DNA of 64,000 nucleotides from Castor canadensis (taxonomy: Eukaryota > Chordata > Mammalia > Rodentia > Castoridae). A program made the position numbers and the translations under genes. Position 1 is the first letter of the stretch. Each line of letters opens with the position of its first letter. The notes under the pieces were generated by a model. That model had not been told where the DNA came from. It did not search any database and saw only the letters and a program-made list of their open reading frames with translations. Location: assembly GCF_047511655.1 (NCBI RefSeq), contig NC_133389.1:28541501-28605500 (forward strand), written 5' to 3'. This document shows positions 1 through 10,589 of the stretch, piece after piece.

Positions 1-26
1 GTTCCAATTTGGGTAATTACATTTTC

Positions 27-59
27 CCTATGCAAATTGCTCCCCAGTATTTGCATAGG
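27..59. promoter_or_regulatory. Inverted pair of POU octamer motifs
   Basis: An exact octamer ATGCAAAT (30-37) and its exact reverse complement ATTTGCAT (49-56) lie within perfect 11-bp inverted arms (27-37 and 49-59) separated by 11 bp. Octamers are bound by POU-domain factors such as OCT1, OCT2 and BRN. Two consensus sites facing each other about two helical turns apart suit a paired-binding or hairpin element. Function is inferred from motif content only. Confidence 0.35.
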
Positions 60-560
60 CATAGGGGCCCAGTCTCCTTGGCAGGCTCTGCAGGTTCCCA
101 CCAAGCCTGGATGCATTCACCGTCTTGGATCTGTTGCGGAAAGCCTGGCTCCCACCTAGCAGCACCAGCTACCTTGCCCATCAAGGTTGTCCTGCCCACC
201 TGGGAGGTTTTAAGCTGTCTAAGGACCTTTGATCAGGGCTGAGATGGTGCATAGGAAAGATAAGATGTGTCGGCAATGAGGCCTAGACTGCAGTCCTGCA
301 TGGAGTGTGCCACCCTGCGGCGGGGCGGGGGGCGGGTTCACTCCCCATTGCTCAACCTGTCTCCTCATCCCTGAAGTGTGGGATCCTCTCAGATCAAAGC
401 TGCTTACACCCTTTCTAGCAGCACTTTCAAATTTCTTCAATAAATGCACTAAGTTTTTAATTTAAAAGGCCAATATTAAACCAGAGTTCTTAAATAGTGG
501 CACCTATGCCCTGTGACAACTACAGATGTGCATGGCTACGTGAGAACTTAGTGAGGCCTT

Positions 561-745
561 GAAGGCAGACTTCCTGGGTCCAAATCATAGTTCCCCCATT
601 TACCAACTGTGTGGTCTTGGAAAACTCTTTAATCTCTCTCCCTGCTTTCCTATCTGTGAAATGGATATATGATATATGTACCTCAAAAGTTAGGGTGAGG
701 ATTGAATGAATTCATACATCTTAAGCACTTAGAACAATAATAAAA
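561..745 (+). repeat. MIR SINE
   Basis: Ancient tRNA-derived MIR in forward orientation. The core reads through 'tgtgtggtcttggaaaa', 'tatctgtgaaatgg' and a GATTGAATGAATTCATACAT-like 3' part. Together with the reverse MIR at 966-1165 it forms a facing pair. Confidence 0.75.
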
Positions 746-965
746 GCCAACATTATGTCAAAAAAACCAATAAAAAAGAAATAATACAAATGCAATAATA
801 AACAAAATAATAATAAAAATTATTATTAAAATATATTGTTATCTTACTAACATTTTAATTAAACTAAATTGTTATTTATTATATTATATAATATAATTTA
901 TTATTTAAATATATTTTAATTATTATTTATTAAAATAGTAAAATTATATTGTAATAATAAACAAT
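746..965. repeat. AT-rich low-complexity tract
   Basis: About 220 bp of nearly pure A/T with repeated TTATTA and ATTTATTA words. It lies between two oppositely oriented MIR copies. No ORF or RNA gene is evident. Confidence 0.8.
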
Positions 966-1165
966 AAAAGCCAACCCCATGCCAGGTGCTATTTTATGTG
1001 CTTTAGTTACATTCACTCATTTAAGCCTCACAACAATCCTAATAGGGACAATTGCTGTTCTTAGGGCCAGAGAGGTTAAGACACTTTTAAGTCACACAGC
1101 TAACAAGGGGCAGAATGGTGCCAGAACTCAGGATCTTAATTGCAGTGCTGGTCTGTCTGGCCCTC
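966..1165 (-). repeat. MIR SINE, reverse
   Basis: Reverse-complement MIR: 'atgccaggtgctattttatgtg', 'cattcactcatttaagcctcacaa', 'agagaggttaag', 'gtcacacagctaacaagg'. It faces the forward MIR at 561-745. Confidence 0.75.
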
Positions 1166-1507
1166 GCCCGTAGAAATCACTCAGGAATTATTATTAGAAG
1201 TCCTTTTCAGCATTGCCTTCCTAGAATTCTATACCATTTAAATGTGATTATAAGTGTATAGCTCTCGGAGAGCTGTCACAACTTAGAGGATGAAAGAATT
1301 GAAATTGTGTATCCCCTTCCCATCTATGGCTCCTTCCTGCTTGTTTTAGTCTCAGTGTGTGTTCACTTCTGTCAAAGACAATCATACCATACCTTTTTCA
1401 AAAATATACATTAATAACTTAAAAGATGTTGTCTCAAGGTATAATTGCCTGGGGGCCATGTTTATCTCTCCTCTCCTCTTGAGAATTTAAAAGGTCACAT
1501 TATGTCT

Positions 1508-1596
1508 TTTTTTGTTTTTGGTGGTACTGGGGTTTGAACTCAGGGCCTCTTGCTTGCTAGGCAGGTGCTCTACCACTTGAGCCACTCCACCAGCCC
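1508..1596 (-). mobile_element. ID-like tRNA-derived SINE
   Basis: The plus strand shows a T-rich run, then 'ggtttgaactcagggcctc' and 'taccacttgagccactcc', the reverse of an ID-like SINE with a poly(A) tail. It is flanked by near-perfect 12-bp target-site duplications: cacattatgtct (1496-1507) and cacataatgtct (1597-1608). This is the lineage-diagnostic rodent SINE of the window. Confidence 0.88.
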
Positions 1597-1692
1597 CACA
1601 TAATGTCTTAATAATTGATCTTTCAGTTTGTCTCCTTCAAAGAACATACTCACCTTGCTAACAGATTAGGTCTCCTCCATCTACATATCCCT

Positions 1693-1751
1693 GTAGATAG
1701 GCACAGGGCTAGCACATAGTAAGTGCTCAATAAATGTTTATGAGTGATTGA
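1693..1751 (+). repeat. MIR 3' fragment
   Basis: A short forward MIR tail: 'gcacatagtaagtgctcaa' followed by 'taaatgttta'. Confidence 0.55.
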
Positions 1752-1849
1752 AGGAAGGGATATAATTTATTAAGTAGGTGGTTAGTTTTAGGTCTAGTGT
1801 AAATAAATTGTGAGAGAGGATTACCGAGACCCTTAAGAATCACCAGAAA

Positions 1850-2064
1850 GCCAGGCATGGTGGTACAAGTCCCTAATTCCAGCTACTCAGGAGTCAGAGG
1901 TAGGAAGATCTTGGTTTGAGGTCATCCTGGGTAAATTTATCATGAGACTCTGTCTGAAAATTGAACTAAAAGCAAAAGTACTGAGACATAGCTCAAAGGA
2001 TACAGCACTTGCCTAGTAAACACAAAGGCCTGAGTTCAAACCCCAGTACTACAATTTAAAAAAA
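1850..2064 (+). mobile_element. Composite B1-like + ID-like SINE
   Basis: The left part is B1/7SL-like (gccaggcatggtggt, ctactcaggag, gagactctgtct). The right part is the ID-like tRNA-derived unit (tagctcaaaggatacagc, gagttcaaaccccagtac) and ends in an A-run. Similar sequence on both sides ('aatcaccaga' and 'aatcatacaga') suggests an imperfect target-site duplication. Confidence 0.85.
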
Positions 2065-3289
2065 TCATACAGAGGCTCCATCTGGATATGATTACCCAGG
2101 GAGCCACGTGGACTCTCTAGAGGAAGGACAGGTGGCCAAAGCTGCACCTGGCTTGGATGACAGAGGTGGAGTTTGAGCCAGGAGCCTTTTGGAAGGTGGT
2201 GGGACAGAACTCCAGGCTTTCCAGTCTCTAACCCTGGAAATGTAGGGAGGGGTGGGAGCAGTTCTGAATTAGAGTAAGAGTTGAAATGTGGAAAGGGCAA
2301 GAAAGTTCTGCCATGTGCAGTGTATGCCGTTTAAAGAGACAAAAGATGCCCACTGCGGGGTATGCACAGAAGAGGAGCGAGGGGGAACAGAAATATCCTG
2401 AGGAGGGGGACACCCCCAGATGTAAGCAGAAAATACTCAGGGTTCGGTCTCAGGACAGCTTCTATTTGTCTCATGTTTAGGTTTAGGGATCTTTGTCATG
2501 AGCTTGAGAAGGGATTTGTATCAGGTTTCCAGGCTAGCTTAACACTTCCCACAGCCAGGTGCTCACCTGGCATCCACTGGACTGACAAGCACCAAGCCCC
2601 ACCTGGCAGGTGCCTGCTGTGGTGTCTGTAAAACCCAAAGTCCACAACTTGGACCAGGTACAGGCTACTGTCTTTCCTGATCAGCAGCTGGCTGTGTGGT
2701 GCTCTCTTGTTACCCAGGTATGGGAGCCAAGTGGGCAGGTGACACTTGTCCTCCAGGGTGGGGCTGGCAGCCTCTGCTCCAGTCTCAGTGTCCTCCATGT
2801 TTCATGATACTGCTGACCTCGGGGAGACCTCTGTGTCCTGGGTGTGGCCCTCCCCTGTTTTGCACTGCAGTGGCTTGACTCTTGGGACATCGCTTCTTCA
2901 ATCCAGGCTCTTGGCCCTAACTCCCAGACCCAGTTCTCTCCAACTGCCCCCTCCTCCGCCCCAATCACAAAACTCCCAGGGAGCCAACTGAGGCTATAGG
3001 GGATTGGGCAGCACTAGCCCAGGGCCCCACTCCCAGCAGAGTTTGTACCAGTGCTGCCAGGAAGTTCTACGTGTGAAATATTCCTCGTTATCCCGGCTCT
3101 CCCCTCAGCCTCACAAATGACCCCTCCACTGATCAGCTGTGGAGGAAAAAGATGGGAAGATGACAGGAGTTCTCCTCACTGAGGCCCTCGTAGGAGGGCT
3201 ACGGCGGCTGTTGAATGTTCCCATGTGTGGTTTGTGTGCGTGTGATGTGTTGCTGTGCGTGCGTGCGCCTCTGCTTCTGCAGGAGCCCA
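2065..3289. other. Unique sequence, nothing recognised
   Basis: No SINE, LTR or coding signal is recognised. Several frames of 60-100 codons overlap on both strands with no domain or family resemblance, as expected by chance in this fairly GC-rich stretch. Confidence 0.5.
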
Positions 3290-3780
3290 GCGTTCCGTCT
3301 GTTTATTTCCCTTTTACGATCACTTTCTCTCCCCGTATAAAGCACCAGGACAAGCCTGGCATTCCAGGAACTGCTTGCAAGTGGTCCTCCAAGCCTCAGA
3401 GCCGGCCTCTGCTGTCCTCATGCAGTGCGAGTAATGGGTCCTCCCAGGGACAATTTGCATAAAGGATAAATAAGAGCAACACAATGTGAAGTTTATTCAT
3501 TTTTAAATCCTGCAGCGTTTGTGATTGAAGGCCCAAGCTCAGATGTTTGCCGGATGCGTCCCATTAAGACTCGGGGCTTGTCTAATGCCTGCTCTGCTCC
3601 TGCAGGGGGGGGTAATGTGCACTCCTCCTCCACACTGGAGGGCCGTTTCCACAGCCTCCTGCGTGACAAGGGACGGGAACAGCGGGCTGTGTTCCCTTCC
3701 ACCAGGCCCCCTCACTTTAATTTGCTGTAACACAGCCAGCACATTAAATACACAACATATTGATGTTCTTGAGAACCCTG
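3290..3780. promoter_or_regulatory. Possible conserved non-coding element
   Basis: Repeat-free sequence with retained CpGs and AT-rich factor-like words: 'tttatttcccttttacgat', 'gataaataagagcaacac', 'tttattcatttttaaatcc', 'ctttaatttgctgtaac', 'acattaaatacacaac'. No coding potential is seen. The regulatory role is an inference from texture and needs alignment to other mammals. Confidence 0.3.
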
Positions 3781-4043
3781 GAGGGTCTTTACCCTTCCTT
3801 GTCAGAGGAGCCTGGCATGCCGGGAGGGAGAGGAGATAGGCTTGGCACACATGCAGAGTGGCGCCTCTGGCAGGTCACAACCAATTGTCTGCCAGGAGCT
3901 GTGCCCTCCCAAAGGATGGAGGGTGGGCAAAGGGGCAGAGGTGCCTTTGGGCATGCCTCAGAGTGAGAGGGGACATGTAGACAGGAAGAGTACCCTCAGC
4001 TCTAGGGGCCTTGTGGACAAAGCAGTGGTTTATGGACTAAAGA

Positions 4044-4190
4044 CAAAGAAGGGGATGGAAGGAAGGAAGGTGGGGAGGGAGGGAGGGAAGTAGGAAGGAA
4101 GGAAGAAAGAAGGAAGGAAGGAGAAGGGAAGGAAGAAGGGGAAGGGAAGAAAGGAGGGGAAGGGAAAGGGAGGGAGAGAGGAAGAAAGAA
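4044..4190. repeat. Homopurine GGAA/GGGA tract
   Basis: About 145 bp of almost uninterrupted purines on the plus strand, a degenerate mix of GGAA, GGGA and GAAA. Ser/Pro/Phe-rich minus-strand open frames here are low-complexity artefacts. The tract has the composition of an intramolecular-triplex (H-DNA) former. Confidence 0.9.
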
Positions 4191-4811
4191 TGCCATTCAG
4201 CAACAGTACTTGTCTGGGCCTGACCATTGCAGGTCAATGTCAAGCAGCACATTCCCAAGACAGTGCAAGAGTTACAGGAAGCTGAACTTTCTAACTTTTG
4301 GCATCTCTCTATTCAAACTGCCCCAGGCTCCAGGAACCTGACAGGGTAGATCTGGCTGTCATATCATGCCTATTTGCTACAACAAGTGATACAAGAGTAG
4401 AGGCCTCTCGTACAGCAAATTCCTAGCTTTCCTAACAACATGTCTCCCAGGCCAGAGAGAAGAAACAAGCTATTGTCAAGTCTGTAAGGACAAGACCATC
4501 TGAAGAGCAAGATTGCACTAGACGCTAACATTAAACTCTTTTCTCAAGATGGCAAAGCACTCCACATTCTAGGGTAAGGATCACTGAAATCATTAACTAT
4601 TCAGAGCATTTAATTTCTCTTGACAAATGTGCCCTTCTAATAGTAGTTAGCATGTGTGGTAGCTATCCTGTCCTATCATATATGGATCTCTTCTGTATCT
4701 CACAACTCTAGCAGCTGTTGTAATCAACAGTCTGAGACTTGGAGAGTTTAAGTAAATTTCAGAAGATCACAGTGCTAATAACTGCTTGGACTCAAATGTG
4801 AACCCCATCCT

Positions 4812-5184
4812 GGGTCTGGTGGTGGTTATTGTGTTGTTGGTGGCCATAATGAGGGTGGTGGTGATGGTGGTTAGTGGTAATTTTTGTTGCGGTGTTGGTG
4901 TTGGTAGTGGCAGTAATTGTGTTGTTGGTGGTGACAGTAATGGTGGTGGTAGTTTTGGTGGTTGTGATGGTGTTGATAGTGGAGGTGATTGGGTTGTTGG
5001 TGGCCCTAATAAAGGTGGTGGTAGAGGTGGTAGTTATGATGGTGTTGATAGTCGTTACAGTGGTTATGGTGATGGTGGTGATCATGGTAGTTGTGATGTG
5101 GTGATCATGGTAGTTGTGGTAGAGGTGACAGAGGTAGTGGTAGTGGTAGTGGTGGTGATAGTGTTTTGGGGCTGTTACTGACAG
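4812..5184. repeat. Degenerate GGT/GTG trinucleotide minisatellite
   Basis: About 370 bp of imperfect GGT, GTT, GAT and AGT triplets with a recurring 'ggtggtgatggtgttgatag'-type unit (for example near 4960 and 5035). Gly/Val-rich forward and Thr/Ile-rich reverse open frames are by-products of the triplet periodicity, not genes. Confidence 0.9.
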
Positions 5185-6104
5185 TGGTTGTAAAAACTAC
5201 ATGAATCCTCTCAGAGAACACATTACAAGGATTTTGAACTAATTCATTTTAAGTTTACCAGTTGATCCTCCCTTGCACCTGGCCTCTCAAGGGGGAGCAG
5301 GGAACTCACCATGAACTGGAAGACAGTCAGGATGTCTGAGCTGGTCTTGGAGACCAAGAGAACTGGGTAGGTAGGACACATGGGATATAATCTTATTCAG
5401 TGCCACTAGGGGCTAATAGACCTTTGCGAACAAGGTTTGCCCAAATAGGGAATTTGAGAACGGACAGGAGGGACTGCTACCTCCTGTATCTGACCCATTT
5501 ATGACTCCAATGTCATCTGTCAACTAATGCTTCCTGGAAATTCCACCACTGGCTTCTCTTTTTAGGTGGTCAAGCATTTCATTTTCCCTGTTTGAAATGT
5601 AACTTTCCTACCCTTGTAATTTCTTGAGAAGAATGGATGACACTGGGAGGATCCTAGCAAATGCTCTATTTCTGATCAAAATCTGAGTCATTGCTGGTTA
5701 GGAAGGAGGCCTCAGGCTCCTGGCTTTAGAAATCCCAATCCAGAACTCAAGGTAAAGAATACAGATCAAGTCCTGCCCACCTTTACAAGGATGCATTCCT
5801 CACTCTCAGTGAGATCAGGGAGATGGGCTGGGGACAGAGAAAGAAAGACAAACTGAAGACAGTACTCAGGGTTGTGGGAGTGGTTCTTAGGGATACATGT
5901 CACCTGCTGAGGTGAGCCAAGTAGGAGACTATTGGATCACATGACACATACCTGGATCGTTAGCTTGGTTTCCTTTTCCTATTGCCGTACAGGCCAAGGT
6001 CATTGGCATCAAATCTGTGACCAGAAGAGCAGACCACTGCCCTGAAACCAGTGATGTATAATAATAATTTTGTTAAAAATAAAATTCAGCTGCACTCTGC
6101 AGTC
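5185..6104. other. Unique sequence, nothing recognised
   Basis: Non-repetitive sequence of mixed composition with no long ORF, RNA gene or recognisable mobile element. Confidence 0.5.
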
Positions 6105-6255
6105 AACAGCACTTTCATAGCAATACTTTGATTTGATTGGTTACATCTTTACAGGAATCCTAACAATGCGGTGTTATGTTATTTCTATTTTGCAGATTTG
6201 AAACTCAAGGCTTGCCCAAGATGAAGCAACTAGTAAGCAATGAAACCAGAATTCG
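6105..6255 (-). repeat. MIR SINE, reverse, degraded
   Basis: The reverse MIR pattern is visible: 'atctttacaggaatcctaac', 'attttgcagatttgaaac' and 'gcaactagtaagcaatgaa' match the MIR core with substitutions. Confidence 0.5.
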
Positions 6256-7984
6256 TAATTAAGTCATTTTTATTCATCAAATAATTATTAATCTCCCCTT
6301 CTGTCCCAAGCACTATGGTAGGTACTGAATAAACCCTGGTGAGCAAGAAAAATATTGTCTGGGTTCACAGTTTATGGATTCCTCAGGATTTCTATCCTTT
6401 TTTTCAGGGCACTATACCTCTTTATAACAGCAAAAGGCAATAGGCAAAAGTCTGACAGTAAGTTAAGGTATAGCATTGTTCAGCCTTATGGACTCAACAT
6501 AATTTTTTCTGAGCCAGCACACTCATGCATGGTCACATTGGTGATAAGTATAGCAAGAAAGGGTTAAATTGGGCATGACAAATGTTACTTGCAGGACAAA
6601 GAAATATGTAATAAATTTTGAAAAGATTTTGATCAATGATTATCAAAAAGTATATTAGAGTCTTTGAGCAAATTTATTTGTGGGGGAGTCACTCTGTCCT
6701 TAAAAATACTAATATGTGGGGCATTGCTGTGTGATTAGGATCTCAGCCCTGTGTACAGTCCAGACACTTTTACTTTGGAAAATGACCAGTTGGGCTGGCT
6801 GGTGTATACAGGTGACCCACCATTGCCTTTCTGTGATACTATTCTGCCCATCCCTCCAGAGCCAGAGGCTGGAGTCACAAAGGTCACCCAGGGGAGAGGA
6901 GTCTGAAGTTTCCTTCCTCCTGTCTCTAAGCCTCCACAGCCTAAGATGACCTGTGTTGGAAATGAAGGAAGAAATCTGATGAAGGATCAAGGGAGACCAT
7001 TTATTTTCCATTGGTTAAAAGGTATCTTTAACTCCCTATCAAGAGTGACTTATTAATTCTTACATAGGAGGTGAATTTTATTATAAATACAGCTCCAATT
7101 GCTTCTGTATGTATGCTTTTCTGAGTGAGAACAGGACTTATTGGGGCTTTTCCTGCTCAGGGTGATCCTAGGAATGGTCACTCACTAATAGTCCTACTAA
7201 TTGCTGGTCTACTGTCTTGAGTAAGTTGTTCAACACAGTGTGTGCACTCCACAGGTGGACTTAAAAGTTGACTAAAAGATCAAGAAAATGAGAGAACTTG
7301 CTCAAGATAGGTATTGGTATCTTCCTAAGGTGAATTTCAAGTGATTTCTTACTGACTCCCTAAGCTTCCCCAAACTATTTTCCTCTTTGGAGGTTTTAGG
7401 GTTTCCTGCAGACAGATAGAGAGGTGCCAGCTCAGAATGTGTGAACTGGAAATCATAGGAAGGTTCTTTCTTTATCTGTTGACTTTTCCAGGCATGAATT
7501 TCTCTGGATTCCCTCAAGGAGTATGAGCAGGTATTCAGCCAATGATGCCTTACGCTGCCACATTCTGGGGGTTCTGTATCCTCAAAATTTAGCCCGTGAT
7601 GACTTAAATTGATACTTCCTGGGGACTTTGCATCTCCATCGAAGTTCCAGGAAAAGGAAACCTGTCAGAGTGGAGATGTAGCATGGGAAAGATTGGTGTA
7701 AAACTCACACAAAACCTTTTGTGAGAGACATATTGATGTCTTGGGCAGTGCTTCTCAAATGCTTGCACTGCAATGAGAGCTCCATCACAAAAGGTATCCA
7801 GGAAGGTGGAATGCTCAGGGAGATTTCTATGTCAGATGGTTGATTGAATAGATGACCTCCAATATGTGCATGTGTATCTATCAGATAGAAAGGCAGAGAC
7901 TGGGTCAATAACTAAAGCCCTCTGAACACTCAATAGCTATGATTTAACAACCAGTATTGGCGGCTATCCAATTCTAGATTGCTT
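6256..7984. other. Mostly unique AT-rich sequence
   Basis: No coding gene is recognised. Short open frames of 60-100 codons overlap on both strands and have no family resemblance. A 'gcagtgcttctcaaa' word at about 7744 resembles an hAT terminal repeat, but no full element follows it. Confidence 0.45.
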
Positions 7985-8115
7985 TCCGGGAGCCAAGATT
8001 CCTGGCTTCTAGTCTTAGTTCTAGCTCTAATTAGCCATTTCTAAACAAATGTCTTCACTCCCTCCCCATCCTTGGTTTTCTCATCTTTAAAATGGGAATA
8101 ACAATGGTTTCTTTA
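7985..8115 (+). repeat. MIR SINE
   Basis: Forward MIR: 'ctggcttctagtcttagttc' followed by 'tggttttctcatctttaaaa' and 'tgggaataacaatgg'. Confidence 0.65.
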
Positions 8116-8700
8116 GTGTTTAAAGGGTTCAGAGTCCTCTCCAGGAGTCTTGGCGACTCAGGTCACTTGCTTCTCCAGCTCTCTGGTGTTGTCCTTCAAA
8201 GGTGTAGGAACCACATAGATATTTGAGAGTGAGCTAAAACATGATCATAAACCAGAGTGTGCTCAAGAGAGGACAATGAGCAAAGTTTCTATATGAAGAA
8301 GTATCAGTAAGGTGTCTCACAATTGTCTAGATTGAAAAGGCCTAGAGTGAAAGATCTATGATGCTGTCTGTAGGAGAGGGTGGAGGCATTGCACGGCTCA
8401 GAGTTCATTGCCACCTGGGCTGTTGCTGAGCAACCTTTGTTGAATCATTGCACTTCTCGGGGCAAGATTCTGGGTTCTGCCTACCTCACAGAATGAATTA
8501 AAGAGGCAAATGGAATTGGGTATTTGAAATACCTTGAAAAGTATGTGATATAAATGCAAACATTATCATTCGATCAATGGTCTGAGTTTAATCTCTGGAG
8601 TAATTTTTTGGTTGACTGAAAAAGATTTAACAGTTACCAAAGCTCTTTATTCTCAGCTACCTTTGCCCTCCCTGCAAGTTACAGTCTGTATTTGTTAGGT

Positions 8701-8984
8701 CAGAAGTTCTCAAACCTGAGCATGCCTCAGAATCTAGTGTGCTCTTAGAACAGACTGGTGGTCCTCAGTCTCAGAGTTTCTCAGCTTTTTTTTTTTTTTT
8801 GGTGGTGCTGTAGTTTGAACTCAGGGCCTCATGCTTGCTAGACAGGCACTCTATCACTTGAGCCACTCCACCAGCCTCGGAGTTTCTAATGCAGTAGGTC
8901 TGTGATGGAGCTGAGAATTTGCATGACTAAGTTCCAGGTGATATTACTTCTACTGGTCCCAAGACTATCCTTTGAGAACTACCG
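8701..8984 (+). mobile_element. MER5A-type hAT-Charlie DNA element, split by SINE
   Basis: A non-autonomous hAT element. It has a terminal repeat-like start (agaagttctcaaa), internal words 'tgcctcagaatct' and 'atgcagtaggtctgtgatgg', and a closing 'tttgagaactaccg' that is the inverted match of the start. A young ID-like SINE sits inside it at 8782-8875, so the SINE is later. No transposase is encoded. Confidence 0.75.
8782..8875 (-). mobile_element. ID-like SINE inserted in MER5A
   Basis: A reverse ID-like unit led by a long T-run (its poly(A) tail), then 'ggtggtgctgtagtttgaac' and 'cttgagccactccaccagc'. It is flanked by 12-bp duplications of MER5A sequence: ctcagagtttct (8770-8781) and ctcggagtttct (8876-8887), with one difference. 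Confidence 0.88.
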
Positions 8985-9049
8985 GTCTAATTCCTTGACA
9001 CATTTAATGTTTATGTAGATTTTTTATAGCTTGATTACTTATAGGATGT

Positions 9050-9104
9050 CTTTTTTTTTTTAGTACTGGGGTTTGAACTCAAGGCCTACACCTTGAGCCA
9101 CAGT
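9050..9104 (-). mobile_element. Internally deleted ID-like SINE fragment
   Basis: A T-run followed by 'tagtactggggtttgaactc', 'aaggcctacaccttgagcca'. The middle of the usual ID-like unit is missing and the end is truncated. Confidence 0.75.
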
Positions 9105-10589
9105 AGCTCTGTGAGACTGACATAAGACTAGGAAGTATTAGGATGTTTTATAAATATTACAGGCTCCGGCCTAGGAGCAGGAAGTGGTGATTTACTGAGG
9201 GCCTCGAAGCCAATCCTGGGCCAAGAAGGAATTAAAGAAGGATTTCCCTAGACCTCCACTTCAGTGTCCTTCCCATTGGGCTGGACTGCCCCCTACTGGT
9301 CAGTGAATCATGGCCACTAGCCCCCAGCATTCAGGTGAGTGCAAGCTGCCAAGGCTGCCCTCCTAGTTCAGTGTGGGAGCATCTTCTGGTGGCTGGTGCT
9401 TTTAAGGCTTCTGTGTGTTTGGTGGAAAGTCTAGGAATGGCTTCTCCCTATGTCAGATTACTCTGGTAGAAACTCCTCATCCCAGCACTGTATAGGAAAG
9501 ACCAACTCCCCTCAACCCATGGCTTCCTTAGACCACACTTCAGTTAGGCTCTTCTAAGCCTCCTCCCCTGAACTTGACCTTGGCTTCAGAAGCCAGTTTT
9601 AGCTTAGACCCCTGCTAAAGCCAGTTTGTTTTCTCTTCCCACCCTTGATATCCAATCACGTTCCTCCTCCTTCTACCTTGAACACCTAGCCAAGTTTGTC
9701 TTGGTGATTTTTCTTCCTCACCTATCCTCCCCCCTAACTATACATCTCCACTGGTTTCTATTGTGCGCGCTTGAGTTCAGTCTCCTTCCTACTGTAGGAG
9801 TCTTGAATAAAACCTGTATTGCCACTAACAAGTGTCCAGTGAACTATTTTTCTTTGATAACAGAAATGTACTTGATGTTCCTTCATCTGTGCCCAACCTG
9901 GGCACCAAGGGACAGGTTTGTTGGGCTCCTCGAAACTGTCCTTAAAGTGGAATGGCTTGTGGATGCAGCCTGTGAGCCCTTAGTTCTCTGGAGGTAATCA
10001 TAACCCATACCCTTCTAAAGCTGCTTTTGCCAGCATCCTTTTCTGCAGATCCTGCTGCCCTGGAAAAAGCCAGCAAGACTTTCACCTTTGATCCACTTAA
10101 CCCCTTCCCTCCATGTAGGGAGGTCCCCCCAACTCTTTCCCATCTACTGAGACTGAGGTCCAGGGGTCTTGTAGGTCCTGGATGAGGCCAGATCTGGTCC
10201 TAGAGAGGGACTCTGGCAGTGCTGAGGCCCTGAAGGAGGTGAGGGAGAAGATGTCCAACCCTTCTAAGCTGCTCATCAAGAAGGGTAGGAGGTGTCAGGA
10301 ACGAAAACCAACGAGCGAGGTAGAAAACCCAGCTACAAGCACTTTGTTTTCTCTGCAAAGCCACAGAAAAGGGCTCGTGCTCTGCTCTCTCCCTGCATTG
10401 TGTGCTCCGTCTTCCCCTGTCCAGGTCCACAGCCGTCTTCTTGGTGCTGGAGCAGGTTTGTCTGCTGTGGTTATGATGGCGGCGGCTGCTCTTGGATGTC
10501 TGCGTATGCATGGTGTGTGTGTGCGCGCGTGTGTATGAGAGCGTGTGTGCGTGTTCTCTCCAGAGTGACTGGTTTGTGCTGTCATCAGC
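9105..10589. other. Unique interval with CTCF-type motif
   Basis: No young repeat is recognised. Open frames (for example 123 codons at 9626-9997 and 118 codons at 10182-10538) have no domain features. A CTCF-type motif is listed separately. A mixed GT/GCGT run at about 10508-10552 could form Z-DNA. Confidence 0.5.
9286..9299 (-). promoter_or_regulatory. CTCF-type core motif
   Basis: CTGCCCCCTACTGG agrees at every position with the reverse complement (SYGCCMYCTRSTGG) of the widely used CTCF core CCASYAGRKGGCRS. Such sites can act as insulator or loop anchors, and the motif reads on the minus strand. Occupancy cannot be judged from one motif. Confidence 0.45.

Noticed and set aside
1508..1596. 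tRNA gene-like box A/B sequence
   Set aside because: It is a tRNA-derived SINE (poly(A) tail and target-site duplication), as are the other ID-like units; no standalone tRNA gene was found.
4786..5181. Gly/Val-rich 131-codon frame
   Set aside because: Product of a GGT-rich trinucleotide repeat; open in several registers and on both strands.
5403..5414. CTCF-like ccactaggggct
   Set aside because: Deviates from the consensus in the invariant GGC part.
7735..7880. Possible hAT element starting gcagtgcttctcaaa
   Set aside because: No matching inverted end and no internal MER5/MER20 wording.
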